From positions 620,001-684,000 of the forward strand of contig NC_023063.1 of NCBI RefSeq assembly GCF_000508225.1: DNA of 64,000 bases, read 5' to 3'. The translations under genes and the position numbers were made by a program. Below the pieces are notes generated by a model. It made no database searches, was not told where the DNA came from, and saw only the letters and a program-made list of their open reading frames with translations. The DNA comes from Ehrlichia muris AS145. Its GTDB lineage: Bacteria > Pseudomonadota > Alphaproteobacteria > Rickettsiales > Anaplasmataceae. Shown piece after piece: positions 20,022 to 31,345 of the stretch (position 1 is the stretch's first letter; each line of letters starts with the position of its first letter).

Positions 20022-21287
20022 GTGTTTAATGTAACAATTAATAAAATATTAGCTAGACAAATCTTAGATAGTAGAGGATATCCTACCATTGAAGTAGAAA
20101 TTATATTATCAAATAATATAAAAGCAAAAGCTTGTATACCTTCAGGAGCTTCAGTAGGAAAATTTGAAGCAGTAGAATTACGAGATAATGATAAAAATTT
20201 TTATAATGGATATGGAGTGACAAAAGCAGTTAATTTAATTAATTCAGAAATTGCTCCACAAATCATAAGTATGAATACGTTAAATCAAGAAAAAATAGAT
20301 AACGCATTAATTGAAATAGACGGAACAGATAATAAATCAAGAATTGGAGCAAATTCAACACTTGCAATATCATTAGCAATCGCAAAGGCTGCAGCTTTAA
20401 CATTAAATATTCCTTTATATCAATACTTAGGAGGAATTACAGCAAAAGTTCTTCCTACTCCACTTATTAATGTCATTAATGGTGGAATGCATGCAGATAA
20501 TAATTTAGATTTTCAAGAATTTATGATTATTCCAAATGGAGCTAATAAGTTTGAAGATGCAATAAGAATGTCAGCTGAAGTGTTTTTTCAATTAAAACAA
20601 ATTCTAAAATTCAAACAATTAAATACTAATGTAGGAGATGAAGGAGGGTTTGCTCCAAACATAAAATCAAATACTGAAGTATTCGAAATCATTATAGATG
20701 CTGTAGAAAAGTCAGGATATAAAATGTATGAAGATTTCTCATTAGGATTAGATGTTGCTGCATCTACATTTTACAAAGATCAGAAATATAAATTTGCAAA
20801 TTACGAATTAAACGCTCAAGAATTAGTAGAATATTATAAAAACATAACCTCACAATATCCTATTATATCAATTGAAGACCCAATAGCAGAAGAAGATATA
20901 AATGGATGGAAACTTATAACACAAGAATTAGGCAATAAAATACAAATAGTAGGAGATGACCTATTCGTAACTAATTGTAAATTAATTCAAAATGGAATTA
21001 ATAATAACATGGCAAATGCAGTATTAATAAAACCAAATCAAATTGGTACATTAACTGAAACTTTCAATGCTATAAGACTTGCTCAAAAAAATAACTATAA
21101 TGTAATAATATCTCATAGATCAGGTGAAACAGAGGATACTACAATTTCCCACATAGCTGTTGCAACAAACTGCGGACAAATCAAAACTGGTTCTCTATCT
21201 AGATCTGAACGTTTAGCAAAATACAATGAATTATTATATATAGAAAAATTATTAGACATTTCATCAATCTACTATGGAGCATTATGA
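20022..21287 (+). CDS. eno: Enolase
   Basis: Enolase interconverts 2-phosphoglycerate and phosphoenolpyruvate. The 421-residue product has the N-terminal [12 protein letters not shown], the [11 protein letters not shown] loop, the metal-binding DFQEFMIIP and [10 protein letters not shown] regions, GDDLFVTN, the catalytic lysine in [14 protein letters not shown], and [18 protein letters not shown]. The start is GTG at 20022 with an AAGG ribosome site about eight bases upstream. Its end overlaps the obgE start by four bases. With gpmI, it gives two adjacent steps of lower glycolysis/gluconeogenesis in this window. Confidence 0.97.
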   Translation: MFNVTINKILARQILDSRGYPTIEVEIILSNNIKAKACIPSGASVGKFEAVELRDNDKNFYNGYGVTKAVNLINSEIAPQIISMNTLNQEKIDNALIEIDGTDNKSRIGANSTLAISLAIAKAAALTLNIPLYQYLGGITAKVLPTPLINVINGGMHADNNLDFQEFMIIPNGANKFEDAIRMSAEVFFQLKQILKFKQLNTNVGDEGGFAPNIKSNTEVFEIIIDAVEKSGYKMYEDFSLGLDVAASTFYKDQKYKFANYELNAQELVEYYKNITSQYPIISIEDPIAEEDINGWKLITQELGNKIQIVGDDLFVTNCKLIQNGINNNMANAVLIKPNQIGTLTETFNAIRLAQKNNYNVIISHRSGETEDTTISHIAVATNCGQIKTGSLSRSERLAKYNELLYIEKLLDISSIYYGAL

Positions 21288-22300
21288 GCTTTATTGATGA
21301 AGCAAAAGTATATTTAAAAGCAGGAAATGGCGGAAATGGTTGTAGTAGTTTTCGTCGTGAAAAATTTATTGAATTTGGCGGGCCTGACGGTGGAAATGGA
21401 GGTAATGGTGGAAATATCATCTTTGCCACAAGTAATAATATTAACACGTTACTATATTTTAGATATAAACAACATATAAAAGCAGAAAATGGAAATCCGG
21501 GTTCTGGTAAAAAGAAATCTGGACTATCTGGAAAAGATATGATCATAAAAGTTCCTATAGGAACTCAACTATATGATGAAGATGGAATATTAATCGCCGA
21601 CCTTAATTCAGAAAACCAAAAATTTATAGCAGCATATGGTGGTAAAGGTGGAACAGGGAATGCTAACTATAAAACATCTACCAATAGAGCACCTAGACAT
21701 TTTACTCTTGGAGAAGCAGGAGAAGAAAAATACATTATATTAAAATTAAAAATCATTTCAGATGTAGGAATCATAGGATTACCCAATGCAGGAAAGTCAA
21801 GCTTTTTAGCTTCATGCACTCAGTCAAAGACAAAAATTGCTGATTATCCGTTTACAACTTTAGAACCACATTTAGGAGTCGCTTTTATTGACAACAGAGA
21901 ATTAGTGTTAGCTGATATACCGGGATTAATTCCTGGAGCACATCTAGGCTACGGCATAGGTGACAAATTTTTAAAACATATTGAAAGATGTTCTATATTA
22001 TTACACATCATAGATTGTACCTCAAATAACATTATTGATTCATATGAATGCATTAGAAAAGAACTAATACTTTACAATAAAGAGCTGGCTGATAAAACAG
22101 AATTTATAGTACTAAATAAAAGCGATTTATTAGATAAAAAAGAAATTAAGAAAAAAAAGCAATTATTATCAGAGCACACACAAAAAGAAATATTTGTATC
22201 ATCGATAAAAGATAACCGTTACACTATTCTAGCTACTTTAATTCAATACATAAACAACGATAATGCTGAACCATATATATATGATCCATTTAATATATGA
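21284..22300 (+). CDS. obgE: GTPase Obg (CgtA), 50S assembly factor
   Basis: Obg is an essential GTPase that binds the 50S subunit late in assembly. The 338-residue product has the glycine-rich Obg domain ([14 protein letters not shown] at about 31-44) followed by the G domain: G1 [11 protein letters not shown]2 region [14 protein letters not shown]3 DIPGLIPGA and G4 LNKSD. It lacks the long acidic C-terminal tail seen in some bacteria. The ATG overlaps the eno stop (ATGA), so the two genes are translationally coupled. Confidence 0.97.
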   Translation: MSFIDEAKVYLKAGNGGNGCSSFRREKFIEFGGPDGGNGGNGGNIIFATSNNINTLLYFRYKQHIKAENGNPGSGKKKSGLSGKDMIIKVPIGTQLYDEDGILIADLNSENQKFIAAYGGKGGTGNANYKTSTNRAPRHFTLGEAGEEKYIILKLKIISDVGIIGLPNAGKSSFLASCTQSKTKIADYPFTTLEPHLGVAFIDNRELVLADIPGLIPGAHLGYGIGDKFLKHIERCSILLHIIDCTSNNIIDSYECIRKELILYNKELADKTEFIVLNKSDLLDKKEIKKKKQLLSEHTQKEIFVSSIKDNRYTILATLIQYINNDNAEPYIYDPFNI

Positions 22301-22734
22301 CATATATTTGTTTTTAAAAAGCTAAAAAACAATATATTATATATTATACTTAAACCATTTTTTATATAATTGATATGCTATATCAAAACTATATAATCTA
22401 ATAAAAAAATAAAATTCACTAGTCTAGTATTAATTAAAAAAGAGTGTCTCAATACTAAAAATTTTATAAAACACTAAATCCAGAAAGATGCTCTTGTAAT
22501 TAAAAAATACAAATTTAATAATACATCTAACAAAAACATTACCTAGATACATATCTTTTTTACTAAATTCAAAAAAATAGTACTATATCAATTATATCAA
22601 CCCATAACTGAAACTAAAATTTTATATATTTAACTACAAGATGTTATATCGATATTCATATTGGAAATATAAACTTAAGAAACTTCTCAAAAAGCATATT
22701 ATAAATCTACAACTTGATTGATCTAAAAAGTACA
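22301..22734. other. Spacer between convergent obgE and rsmH
   Basis: About 430 AT-rich bases with no gene. An imperfect inverted repeat is visible, agagtgtctc at 22441-22450 against agatgctct near 22486, both flanked by runs of A, which could serve as a terminator for either gene. I would not call it with confidence. Confidence 0.4.
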
Positions 22735-23637
22735 TTATATTTTTAATATAGCTCTCAACTTTGCAGATCTAGATCTAGGATTTTTTACTATTTCCTCAGA
22801 ACTTGGTCTTATTATTTTTTTATTAATCAATTGAAATCTCATATTTAACTTTGATGAAGTTATAGTATTTCCATTACACAATGATTTAAATATTACTTTT
22901 ACAATTCTATCCTCCAACGAATGAAAAGAAACTACTATTATTTTTCCACCTGGATTCAATAAATCAGCAGCATTAGTTATCCCATGTTCTAATTCTTCTA
23001 ATTCTTTATTAACCCATATCCTAATTGCCTGAAACGTCCTTGTTGCAGGATCAATACTATGGTTTTTACTACGTGATATTACAGATTTAACTATAAATGC
23101 AAGCTCACCTGTAGTTTTTATTGCTTTCTTTTTCCTTGATTCAACAATAGCTTTTGCTATTTTACGAGAGTATTTTTCATCTCCATATTGATATATAACA
23201 TCAGCTATCTCTGCTTCAGAAGCTGTATTCACAAACATTGATGCATCAATACTACACATAGAAGTATTCATCCTCATATCAAGAGGTCCATCTTTAGAAA
23301 AAGAAAAACCACGATTAGCATTTTCTAATTGCATAGAAGAAACCCCTATATCAAATACTATACCATCAACTCTTTGCAACTGAGCTTTATGTAAAATTTG
23401 TTTTATTTTACTGAATTTATTAATATAAAAATGTATTCTGCCTGGAAAATCATGAACTAGTTCCTCATAGAAAACATTAGTATATTCATCTTGATCAATA
23501 GCATAGACCTGACAATCTGCAGATCCCAAAATTGCTCTAGTATATCCTCCTGCTCCAAATGTTGCATCAACATATATTTTCCCATCTTGAGGATCTAATA
23601 TGTCTAACATTTCTTTTAATAAAACTGGAGTATGCAT
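22735..23637 (-). CDS. rsmH: 16S rRNA (cytosine1402-N4)-methyltransferase RsmH
   Basis: RsmH (MraW) methylates C1402 in the decoding centre of 16S rRNA using S-adenosylmethionine. The 300-residue product begins MHTPVLLKEMLDILDP, and has the SAM loop VDATFGAGGYTRAIL, the DGIVFDIGVSSMQLENANRG motif, TRTFQAIRIWVN, and VVSFHSLEDRIVK. I start at the ATG at 23635-23637 because it gives the family N-terminus; in-frame starts upstream to 23667 would add up to ten residues. The usual mraZ/ftsL neighbours of a dcw cluster are not present. Confidence 0.96.
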   Translation of the reverse strand: MHTPVLLKEMLDILDPQDGKIYVDATFGAGGYTRAILGSADCQVYAIDQDEYTNVFYEELVHDFPGRIHFYINKFSKIKQILHKAQLQRVDGIVFDIGVSSMQLENANRGFSFSKDGPLDMRMNTSMCSIDASMFVNTASEAEIADVIYQYGDEKYSRKIAKAIVESRKKKAIKTTGELAFIVKSVISRSKNHSIDPATRTFQAIRIWVNKELEELEHGITNAADLLNPGGKIIVVSFHSLEDRIVKVIFKSLCNGNTITSSKLNMRFQLINKKIIRPSSEEIVKNPRSRSAKLRAILKI

Positions 23638-23901
23638 ATATAAACTTCTCATTCGAATAACAATCATTCAATCTTTTAACATAAGAGATGTTTTTTATTA
23701 CATATTCATATATTTGCGTAGTTATTAACTATAATATACTGTATATTTCATAAAAAACAATTTACAAACCAAAATATTAAAAAGAAAATGCAGAAATTGC
23801 GTATACTAATATATACATAAATTATAAATCAAAGCTCAACATATTAATAACAATTTTTAGATAATTGATATTCAACAACAAGATCTTAAGAAATTATAAT
23901 G

Positions 23902-24423
23902 TTACATCTGCTTATAAACTTTCTTTTCCGTAATCACCATATCTAAAATTTCATCATGACTTTCAATAGGTACTACATCACACAACTGTATATCGTACGC
24001 AACTCCTACAACTTTACAAGTCGGTCTTAACTTAGAAATAGTACTGTCATAATATCCACCTCCAAAACCCAATCTATTCAAACATCTATCAAATGCAATA
24101 AGAGGTACTATTAAGATATTTGGAATAACAGAATTAATTGTATTCCATTGATGAAATAATAATATTTTACTATTTTGATTTATTACAGGAACTGCCACTA
24201 CATGCTTTTCTCCCATTAAATGATTCATTAATGGTAATACATCAATTTCACCATCTATAGGGATATATCCAGAAATTATAGATGTTTCTTCTATTGTTAT
24301 ATTATCAATATAATTTTGTAATAAAGAATAAGAGGCCTCTTTTTGACATTGTACTTCTTTTCTTAATTTCCTATATTTTTGACGCAACTCGGTTTTCCTA
24401 TCGCTAATACTTTTAATAATCAT
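23902..24423 (-). CDS. 5-formyltetrahydrofolate cyclo-ligase family protein
   Basis: Members of this family use ATP to convert 5-formyl-THF to 5,10-methenyl-THF. The 173-residue product has the N-terminal basic stretch KTELRQKYRKLRKEV, EIDVLPLM, and the glycine-rich RLGFGGGYYDSTI motif that forms the phosphate-binding site, followed by VGVAYDIQL. I chose the ATG at 24421-24423, five bases after the rsmE stop; an ATG at 24450 would add nine residues and overlap rsmE. Confidence 0.9.
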   Translation of the reverse strand: MIIKSISDRKTELRQKYRKLRKEVQCQKEASYSLLQNYIDNITIEETSIISGYIPIDGEIDVLPLMNHLMGEKHVVAVPVINQNSKILLFHQWNTINSVIPNILIVPLIAFDRCLNRLGFGGGYYDSTISKLRPTCKVVGVAYDIQLCDVVPIESHDEILDMVITEKKVYKQM

Positions 24424-24427
24424 AACA

Positions 24428-25150
24428 CTATAACATACAATAATATTCATTTACATAAGCTAGCGCACTAACAACTGCTGTATCAACTCTTAGTATTGTT
24501 GTACCTAAAGATAAACCATCACAAAAACTATATGCAAAATTCAATTCATCATTTGAGAAACCACCTTCTGGCCCTATAATGACATAAATATTATTTTTGT
24601 TTTTTAGAATTTCTGATGGGTAATCACCTTTACCTGTTTCATCGCAAATTATAAAATTGTTATCACTAGTCTTCAAATTTTTTAAATCAGTAAAATTAAT
24701 AGGAGAAGCAATATATGGAATATCAAGCCTTCCACATTGTTCAGCAGCTTCAATAGACCACTTTCTGCATTTATCTAAATTTATATTACTCGTTGCTATA
24801 TGTTTTGTATAAATAGGCTGCATAAATGTTACTCCCATCTCCGTAGCTTGTCTAATTACATTTTGTAACACAGTGTTTTTTACAATGGAAAAACATAATG
24901 TTAAATCTTTAGTTATAATTTGCTCTCTAACCAATTCATTTACTCTAATTTTAGTATTATTAGATAATTCAAATATTTCACCTATCCATTCCCCATCCCT
25001 ACCATTAAACAGTTTTATCTTGTCAAATTTTGTAGCTCGCATTACATGACATATATAGTGAGAAGCAAGATTATCTAAGGTTATAATAGAACATTTTCCA
25101 AGAGCACAAGTCACATATAATCTAATGTTTAACTTTCTTCCTTTTTGCAT
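24428..25150 (-). CDS. rsmE: 16S rRNA (uracil1498-N3)-methyltransferase RsmE
   Basis: RsmE is a SPOUT-class methyltransferase acting on U1498 of 16S rRNA. The 240-residue product has the N-terminal PUA-like domain (HYICHVMRATKFDKIKLFNG) and the C-terminal knotted domain with VIIGPEGGFSNDEL and LSLGTTILRVDTAVVSAL, the SAM-binding signature. The start is the ATG at 25148-25150, immediately preceded by an in-frame GTG. It follows bcp at a short distance on the same strand. Confidence 0.94.
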   Translation of the reverse strand: MQKGRKLNIRLYVTCALGKCSIITLDNLASHYICHVMRATKFDKIKLFNGRDGEWIGEIFELSNNTKIRVNELVREQIITKDLTLCFSIVKNTVLQNVIRQATEMGVTFMQPIYTKHIATSNINLDKCRKWSIEAAEQCGRLDIPYIASPINFTDLKNLKTSDNNFIICDETGKGDYPSEILKNKNNIYVIIGPEGGFSNDELNFAYSFCDGLSLGTTILRVDTAVVSALAYVNEYYCML

Positions 25151-25165
25151 CACTAATTCAGTAAC

Positions 25166-25609
25166 TTACATTATCTCTCTTATTATCTCAAGAACATTAT
25201 CAACATGTCCACTAACTTTTACATTCCGCCAAATTTTTCTTATTTTGCCATGTTTATCTATTAGAAATGTAGAACGGTCTATACCCATATAAGATTTTCC
25301 AAACATATTCTTTTCTATCCAAATACCATATTGCTTTGATAGCTCAGAATTTTCATCAGATATTAGTTCAAATGATAAATCATGCTTCTTCTTAAAACTC
25401 TCATGAGATTTATCACTATCCTTAGACACACCAATTATAACGGTATTCAAATCAGTAAAATCATTCACTGCTTCTTGAAAATCTTTTGCCTCTCTCGTAC
25501 AACCAGGCGTATCATCTTTTGGATAAAAGTACAATACTACATTCTTCTTACCTTTATAGGTATCAAGATTCTCAAAATATGGTGCATCATCTCCTATTTC
25601 CACTGTCAT
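25166..25609 (-). CDS. bcp: Thioredoxin-dependent peroxiredoxin, BCP/PrxQ type, single cysteine
   Basis: The 147-residue protein belongs to the BCP/PrxQ peroxiredoxins, which reduce hydrogen and organic peroxides. The peroxidatic cysteine is residue 37 in DDTPGCTREA. It is the only cysteine in the protein: the resolving cysteine that many relatives have five residues later is lysine (position 42), so this is a one-cysteine form that must be resolved by an outside thiol. The start has a strong GAGGAGC ribosome site. The gene is divergent from ileS. Confidence 0.93.
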   Translation of the reverse strand: MTVEIGDDAPYFENLDTYKGKKNVVLYFYPKDDTPGCTREAKDFQEAVNDFTDLNTVIIGVSKDSDKSHESFKKKHDLSFELISDENSELSKQYGIWIEKNMFGKSYMGIDRSTFLIDKHGKIRKIWRNVKVSGHVDNVLEIIREIM

Positions 25610-25698
25610 AAGCTCCTCAATATAAATTAATTTTTTAAAACAATGCTATGAATATTAACAAGAGTCAATAATTTTTACATATTTTAATAGAACTGTGA

Positions 25699-25726
25699 TT
25701 GCAGCTTGAATAAATATGTGTATAGT
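25699..25726 (+). promoter_or_regulatory. Possible sigma-70 promoter for ileS
   Basis: TTGCAG at 25699-25704 and TATAGT at 25721-25726 are 16 bases apart, and the ileS ATG is at 25755. The arrangement is plausible but the match could be chance. Confidence 0.35.
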
Positions 25727-25754
25727 AAAACATCTATACTAAATAACAAACATT

Positions 25755-28700
25755 ATGACAGAATATTACTCACAATCAATAGGAGAACCTAATTTTCCAT
25801 CAATAGAAGAAGATATATTAAAATTTTGGAAAGAAAATAATATTTTTAAAAAATCTGTAGATAATCGAGATGAAAATAAAAGATTTATATTTTATGATGG
25901 ACCACCATTTGCAAATGGATTACCTCATTACGGACATTTACTCACTGGATTTATTAAAGATGCTGTAGCTCGTTATAAAACAATGGCAGGATTCAAAGTT
26001 GATAGAAGATTTGGATGGGATTGCCACGGATTACCCGCTGAAATGTTATCAGAAAAAGAACTAGGAATATCAGGAAAGTTAGCTATTGAAAAATTTGGTA
26101 TAGAAAAATTTAACAACCATTGCCGAAACTCTGTTATGAAATTTTCAAAAGAATGGCAACAATATGTAGAAAGACAAGCACGATGGGTAGATTTTGAAAA
26201 TGATTACAAGACCATGAATTTACCTTTTATGGAATCAATAATATGGTCATTTCATGAATTATGGAACAAGGGACTAATATATGAATCTATAAAAATAGTA
26301 CCCTATAGTTGGGCATGTCAAACACCATTATCAAATTTTGAAACTAGGATGGACAATGCATATAGGCAAAAAACAAGTAAAACTGTGACCGTAGCATTCG
26401 AATTATTAGAAAATCCTAAATTCCTCATAATAGAAAACGTTAAAACCTATAAAATACTAGTTTGGACTACTACTCCATGGACCTTACCTTGTAATCTTGC
26501 TTTAGCTATAAGCGCAAATATTAAATACCGTGGAGCCATTATCAATCAAGAGATGTTTATTTTTGCTGAAGGATATTTAAAAATTTTTCAAGAGCATTGC
26601 AAAAAAAATAAGATAGAATATCAATTATATAATGAAGATATTTCATACATTAATTTAGAAAATTTGCATTACAAACCTCTATTTGAATATTTCATTGATA
26701 TTAAAAATGCATTTAAAATCTTAATAGCAGACTTTGTAGTAGAAGGAGAAGGCACTGGAATAGTACATATTGCCCCAGGATTCGGAGAAGATGACTTTAT
26801 CTTATGTCAAAAGCAAGGTATTCCAGATATTGATGGAGATACATCTAATTTATTATCAATTATCTGTCCTATAGATGATGGAGCAAAGTTTACTGATAAG
26901 ATTTCAGATTTTGCAAATATGCATGTATTTGATGCAAATGATAAAGTTATTACTATATTAAAAGAAAAAAATTTTTACTTTAAGACAGATCAATATTTAC
27001 ATAATTACCCACACTGTTGGCGTACAGATACTCCATTAATATACAGAGCAATGTCATCTTGGTATGTTGAAGTTACAAAAATAAAAGACAGAATATTGGA
27101 ACTTAATAAGACAATAAATTGGATCCCTCATTATATACGTAGCGGACAATTTGGCAAATGGATTGAAAACGCTAAAGATTGGGCAATATCACGTAATAGA
27201 TTTTGGGGCACTCCTTTGCCAGTATGGAAATCAGATAATCCCAATTACCCAAGAATAGATGTATACGGATCAATAAAAAAAGTATTTGACAATGTAAGAG
27301 CACTAGAAGAAGACTTCGATATATCATGTATAAACGATTTACATCGTCCATATATCGATAATTTAGTACGCCCTAATCCAGATGATCCAACCGGAAAATC
27401 AATGATGAGACGTGTTAATGACGTATTTGATTGCTGGTTTGAATCTGGATCAATGCCTTATGCACAATTGCATTACCCATTTGAAAATAAAGAATTCTTC
27501 GAGGATTATTTTCCAGCAGACTTTATTACTGAATATATAGCACAAACCAGAGGTTGGTTTTACACATTATTTATATTATCCACAGCATTATTTGATAAAC
27601 CTCCATTTACAAATTGCATATGTCATGGCGTAGTATTAGATACTCAAGGACAAAAATTATCTAAAAGACTTAATAACTATGCTGATCCAATGGAACTATT
27701 TAAGCAATATGGCTCAGATGCTATGCGATTCCTAATGTTATCACATGCAGTATCATATGGTGGAGATCTATTACTAGACAAAGAAGGAGTAATGGTAAGA
27801 GACGTACTACGTAATGTGATAAAACCAATATGGAATAGTTATAATTTCTTTACTATTTACGCAAATATAGACAAAATAAAAGCAGAAATTATTACAGATC
27901 TCAGTGGACTAAACAATATTATGGATAGATACATAATATGTGAATGTATCAGTACTATACAGTCCATATTTAATGCTATTGAAGGATTAGATAAATGTTC
28001 TAACAATTTTGGATATAACATAAAATTAGCATGTAGCAATATCACTCAGTTTTTCGAAATATTGAACAATTGGTATATCAGAAGATGTAGAGTACGATTT
28101 TGGTCATCAGAAATCAATCAAGATAAAATAGATGCCTATAATACATTATATACTGTTATATATTACATAATAAAAATTTCTGCACCATTTCTACCTATCA
28201 TTACTGAGGCAATCTGGCAAAAATTAAATTTTCAAAAAGAAGAGTCCGTACATTTATCATCACTACCAAATATGAGTAATTTCATATTGAATGATAAAGA
28301 TCAACAAAATACCCAATACATGAAACTAACAATAAGTATATGTAATCATGTGTTGTCTATCAGAAATATCCATAACATTAGAGTTAGACAACCTCTTAAT
28401 AAAATTGTTATATACAGTTACAATTGCACAGATTTACTTAATTTGCCTGTAGAATACCAAAATATTTTATTAGAAGAAATAAATGTAAAAAGCATATTAT
28501 TCAAATCTGACATATCTGACGTAGCATCATTTCAATTAAAGTTAAATTTCCCAGAACTGGGAAAAAGAATACCAGACAAAGTCAAATCCTTAATATCTTT
28601 ATTAAAAAATAATAAGTGGGAAATACTAGAAAATAACCAATTACTTCTTGGTACAAGAGAAGCAGAACATTATATCATAAATAATAACGAATACACTTTA

Positions 28701-29078
28701 ACTATCAAAATTCATAATGATTTTGCATCCACTATTAATTTAGATCAAAATTTACTTGGTATAGTGTTACTAGATCATGAACTTTCTGATGATCTAATAA
28801 TGGAAGGTATCGCAAGAGATATAGTAAGACTAATACAACACTCTAGAAAAGATAATAAATTCAATATCTCTGATAAAATTGACGTTATCATACATACAAA
28901 AGATCACATAGTACAAAAATCTATTAAGATATGGTCTCAATATATAATTCAACAAACTTTATCTACGTCATTAGCTACGTGCAAAGAGCTTACAGATATC
29001 GAAAATATTACAAAATACTATAAAAATACAATGAAAGACAGGGATGTGTCTGTGTTTTTAAAAAAATCACAGATTTGA
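25755..29078 (+). CDS. ileS: Isoleucyl-tRNA synthetase
   Basis: IleRS charges tRNA-Ile. The 1107-residue protein is longer than the common bacterial enzyme. It has the HIGH-type motif PPFANGLPHYGHLLTG at about 51-66, the CP1 editing domain with VWTTTPWTLPCN, the KMSKS-type motif KLSKRLNNYADP, and a long C-terminal anticodon domain. The bacterial C-terminal zinc-finger cysteines are not seen. This, together with GFKVDRRFGWDCHGLPAE and the length, matches the eukaryote-like (type 2) class of IleRS, found in some bacteria and thought to be acquired by transfer. It is monocistronic between divergent bcp and convergent argS. Confidence 0.96.
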   Translation: MTEYYSQSIGEPNFPSIEEDILKFWKENNIFKKSVDNRDENKRFIFYDGPPFANGLPHYGHLLTGFIKDAVARYKTMAGFKVDRRFGWDCHGLPAEMLSEKELGISGKLAIEKFGIEKFNNHCRNSVMKFSKEWQQYVERQARWVDFENDYKTMNLPFMESIIWSFHELWNKGLIYESIKIVPYSWACQTPLSNFETRMDNAYRQKTSKTVTVAFELLENPKFLIIENVKTYKILVWTTTPWTLPCNLALAISANIKYRGAIINQEMFIFAEGYLKIFQEHCKKNKIEYQLYNEDISYINLENLHYKPLFEYFIDIKNAFKILIADFVVEGEGTGIVHIAPGFGEDDFILCQKQGIPDIDGDTSNLLSIICPIDDGAKFTDKISDFANMHVFDANDKVITILKEKNFYFKTDQYLHNYPHCWRTDTPLIYRAMSSWYVEVTKIKDRILELNKTINWIPHYIRSGQFGKWIENAKDWAISRNRFWGTPLPVWKSDNPNYPRIDVYGSIKKVFDNVRALEEDFDISCINDLHRPYIDNLVRPNPDDPTGKSMMRRVNDVFDCWFESGSMPYAQLHYPFENKEFFEDYFPADFITEYIAQTRGWFYTLFILSTALFDKPPFTNCICHGVVLDTQGQKLSKRLNNYADPMELFKQYGSDAMRFLMLSHAVSYGGDLLLDKEGVMVRDVLRNVIKPIWNSYNFFTIYANIDKIKAEIITDLSGLNNIMDRYIICECISTIQSIFNAIEGLDKCSNNFGYNIKLACSNITQFFEILNNWYIRRCRVRFWSSEINQDKIDAYNTLYTVIYYIIKISAPFLPIITEAIWQKLNFQKEESVHLSSLPNMSNFILNDKDQQNTQYMKLTISICNHVLSIRNIHNIRVRQPLNKIVIYSYNCTDLLNLPVEYQNILLEEINVKSILFKSDISDVASFQLKLNFPELGKRIPDKVKSLISLLKNNKWEILENNQLLLGTREAEHYIINNNEYTLTIKIHNDFASTINLDQNLLGIVLLDHELSDDLIMEGIARDIVRLIQHSRKDNKFNISDKIDVIIHTKDHIVQKSIKIWSQYIIQQTLSTSLATCKELTDIENITKYYKNTMKDRDVSVFLKKSQI

Positions 29079-29258
29079 GTGTATGATCACAAATTAACTA
29101 CAAATTTATACTAGCAGATATTTTATACACAACCTTATACAAAATACATTTTATTGTAATTGTAACACACTAAGGTTTTTATAAAATACATTCTATATAT
29201 AAAACCAGCAGCTTTTATGTAATAAATATATCACTAAAAAGATATATAACCATAACAA

Positions 29259-30989
29259 TCAGTGCATTTCTTTCAAGGGAAGTATAGAAAATATCTTTAA
29301 ACCACTACTAATAATGTATGCAACAGATTTAGCTAAATATATTCTTGCAGACGTAAGGTTAACATCACCATCTACAATAAAACGTCTATTTGTATTCTTA
29401 TTTCCGTAACCCCACAATACATGAAATGCTTCTGCAACTTCTATTAAATAAAAAGTTATCCTATGTGGCTCTGCAGTCTTTGCAGATATTTCAACTACAT
29501 GCGGCCATTTTGCTAATAACTTAATCAATAGTATTTCTTCTTTTGAAGATAACACAGAAAAATCTGTATCCTCTATTTCTAAAATGTTTGGAGCATTACG
29601 CATTAATGAATAAACACGAGCATGAGCATATTGTACATAAAATATTGGATTATCTTTAGATTGTTCAACGACTTTAACAAAATCAAAATCCAAAACTACA
29701 TCACTTTTACGAGTCAACATTATAAATCTGACTACATCTCTACCTACCTCTTCCACAACATCTCTTATAGTTAGAAACTCGCCGGATCTTTTTGACATCT
29801 TTACTTGCACACCACCATCAAGGAAATTTACAATATTATGTAACTTTATATCTACAGTAGCATTATTATTACTTAATGCTTTCACTGCCGCTTTTAATCT
29901 TTTTACATAACCAATATGATCAGATCCTAACTCTAAAATCATATGCTGAAAACCACGTGACATCTTATCAAAATGATATGCTATATCACTTGCAAAATAA
30001 GTCCAACTACCATCAATTTTCTGTAAAGCTCTATCTACATCATCTCCAAAATTAGTAGATTTAAATAACATTTGTGTTCTAGGCTTCCAATTTTGATTCT
30101 CCATACCTTTTGGGTGGTCCAAAACCCCATAGTATATCAATTGCTTGTCTTCTAAAAGTTTCACACATTTTTCTATAACATTATTTTTTAATAATTCTGC
30201 CTCTGAGGTAAATACATCATGCTTAATTCCCAACAATGCAAGATCTTCCTTTATAAGATTCATAAGGTATTTGAGAGATACATCACGTATAATCTTCATC
30301 TTATTATTAGAGCTCATCTCTAATAAATCTGTACCATATTTTTCATATAGAAGCTGCCCTATTTTTTTTAAATACAGTCCTGGATATAACCCACTACCTA
30401 TCACAATATCCTGACCTGCAGCTTCTTTATATCTCAAATATACAGATTCAACCAATACATCTATTTGTGTACCAGCATCATTAATATAATACTCTCTAAC
30501 AACTTGATATCCTACTTTTTCCAGCAAATTTGCTAATACATCACCAAATATAGCACCACGAGCATGTCCAACATGCATCGGCCCAGTAGGATTAGCAGAA
30601 ACAAATTCTACATTAACTTTCTGTCCGTTTCCTATATTAACATTAGCAAAATTTTCTTTTAGCATGTTAATAGAAACTATCATTTCATACCAAATACAAA
30701 AAGAAATACTAAAATTAATAAAACCTGGCTTTACAATACTGATATTGGATATTTCCTTAATACTAGAAAATTCACACAGCAAAATTTCTGCTATATCTAG
30801 TGGATTTTTTTTTACATAACTACCTAAAATTAAAGCTGCATTAGTATATAAATCTCCATGATCATTATTATTAGGATAATCCACTATTAACTTGCTTAAT
30901 AGAACATCATCTATTATTATTAACTTCTTATCACTTAATATATGCAACTTTTCTATTATGCAATTTCTAATGGTATTAATTAAGTTCAT
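29259..30989 (-). CDS. argS: Arginyl-tRNA synthetase
   Basis: ArgRS charges tRNA-Arg. The 576-residue product has the N-terminal additional domain, the HIGH-type motif [18 protein letters not shown] at about 131-148, the YINDAGTQ motif, [31 protein letters not shown] with a KMSKS-like loop, and a C-terminal DALR anticodon-binding domain. Length and motif order are normal. It faces ileS with about 180 bases between them. Confidence 0.97.
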   Translation of the reverse strand: MNLINTIRNCIIEKLHILSDKKLIIIDDVLLSKLIVDYPNNNDHGDLYTNAALILGSYVKKNPLDIAEILLCEFSSIKEISNISIVKPGFINFSISFCIWYEMIVSINMLKENFANVNIGNGQKVNVEFVSANPTGPMHVGHARGAIFGDVLANLLEKVGYQVVREYYINDAGTQIDVLVESVYLRYKEAAGQDIVIGSGLYPGLYLKKIGQLLYEKYGTDLLEMSSNNKMKIIRDVSLKYLMNLIKEDLALLGIKHDVFTSEAELLKNNVIEKCVKLLEDKQLIYYGVLDHPKGMENQNWKPRTQMLFKSTNFGDDVDRALQKIDGSWTYFASDIAYHFDKMSRGFQHMILELGSDHIGYVKRLKAAVKALSNNNATVDIKLHNIVNFLDGGVQVKMSKRSGEFLTIRDVVEEVGRDVVRFIMLTRKSDVVLDFDFVKVVEQSKDNPIFYVQYAHARVYSLMRNAPNILEIEDTDFSVLSSKEEILLIKLLAKWPHVVEISAKTAEPHRITFYLIEVAEAFHVLWGYGNKNTNRRFIVDGDVNLTSARIYLAKSVAYIISSGLKIFSILPLKEMH

Positions 30990-31345
30990 TTATGTAATCT
31001 CTCATAATTCTGATTGTATTATATAATTTTCCATCAATATTGAAAACAAGCAAATACAATATTCATTAATTTATAATGTTTATAATTAAATACCTATCAA
31101 ATAATTTATTAATAACATAAAAAGATTATTTATTTAAATATCAATAATAATAGATAAATTACTTATAATTTTATACTAATTAAGATATAATTTTAAAAAT
31201 TAGCTCAACATTAACACTGAACCTTAATTATACACACAATAATTTAGCGGCAATTAAGTAAAATAATTACCGACTAATACATAAGCAAACATATATATTT
31301 TCCAATTTTATTTTCATTGTATGATAGTATATCAACTACTATAAA
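30990..31345. other. AT-rich spacer between divergent argS and recO
   Basis: About 356 bases, mostly A and T, with no gene or clear hairpin. It should hold the promoters for argS and recO, but I cannot choose specific elements. Confidence 0.5.

Noticed and set aside
21199..21546. Plausible ORF opposite obgE with Pro-rich sequence
   Set aside because: It is the antisense of the glycine-rich Obg domain; GGN codons read as Pro/Ser codons on the other strand.
22441..22495. Imperfect inverted repeat between obgE and rsmH as a terminator
   Set aside because: Pairing is too weak and broken to call; mentioned only in the spacer entry.
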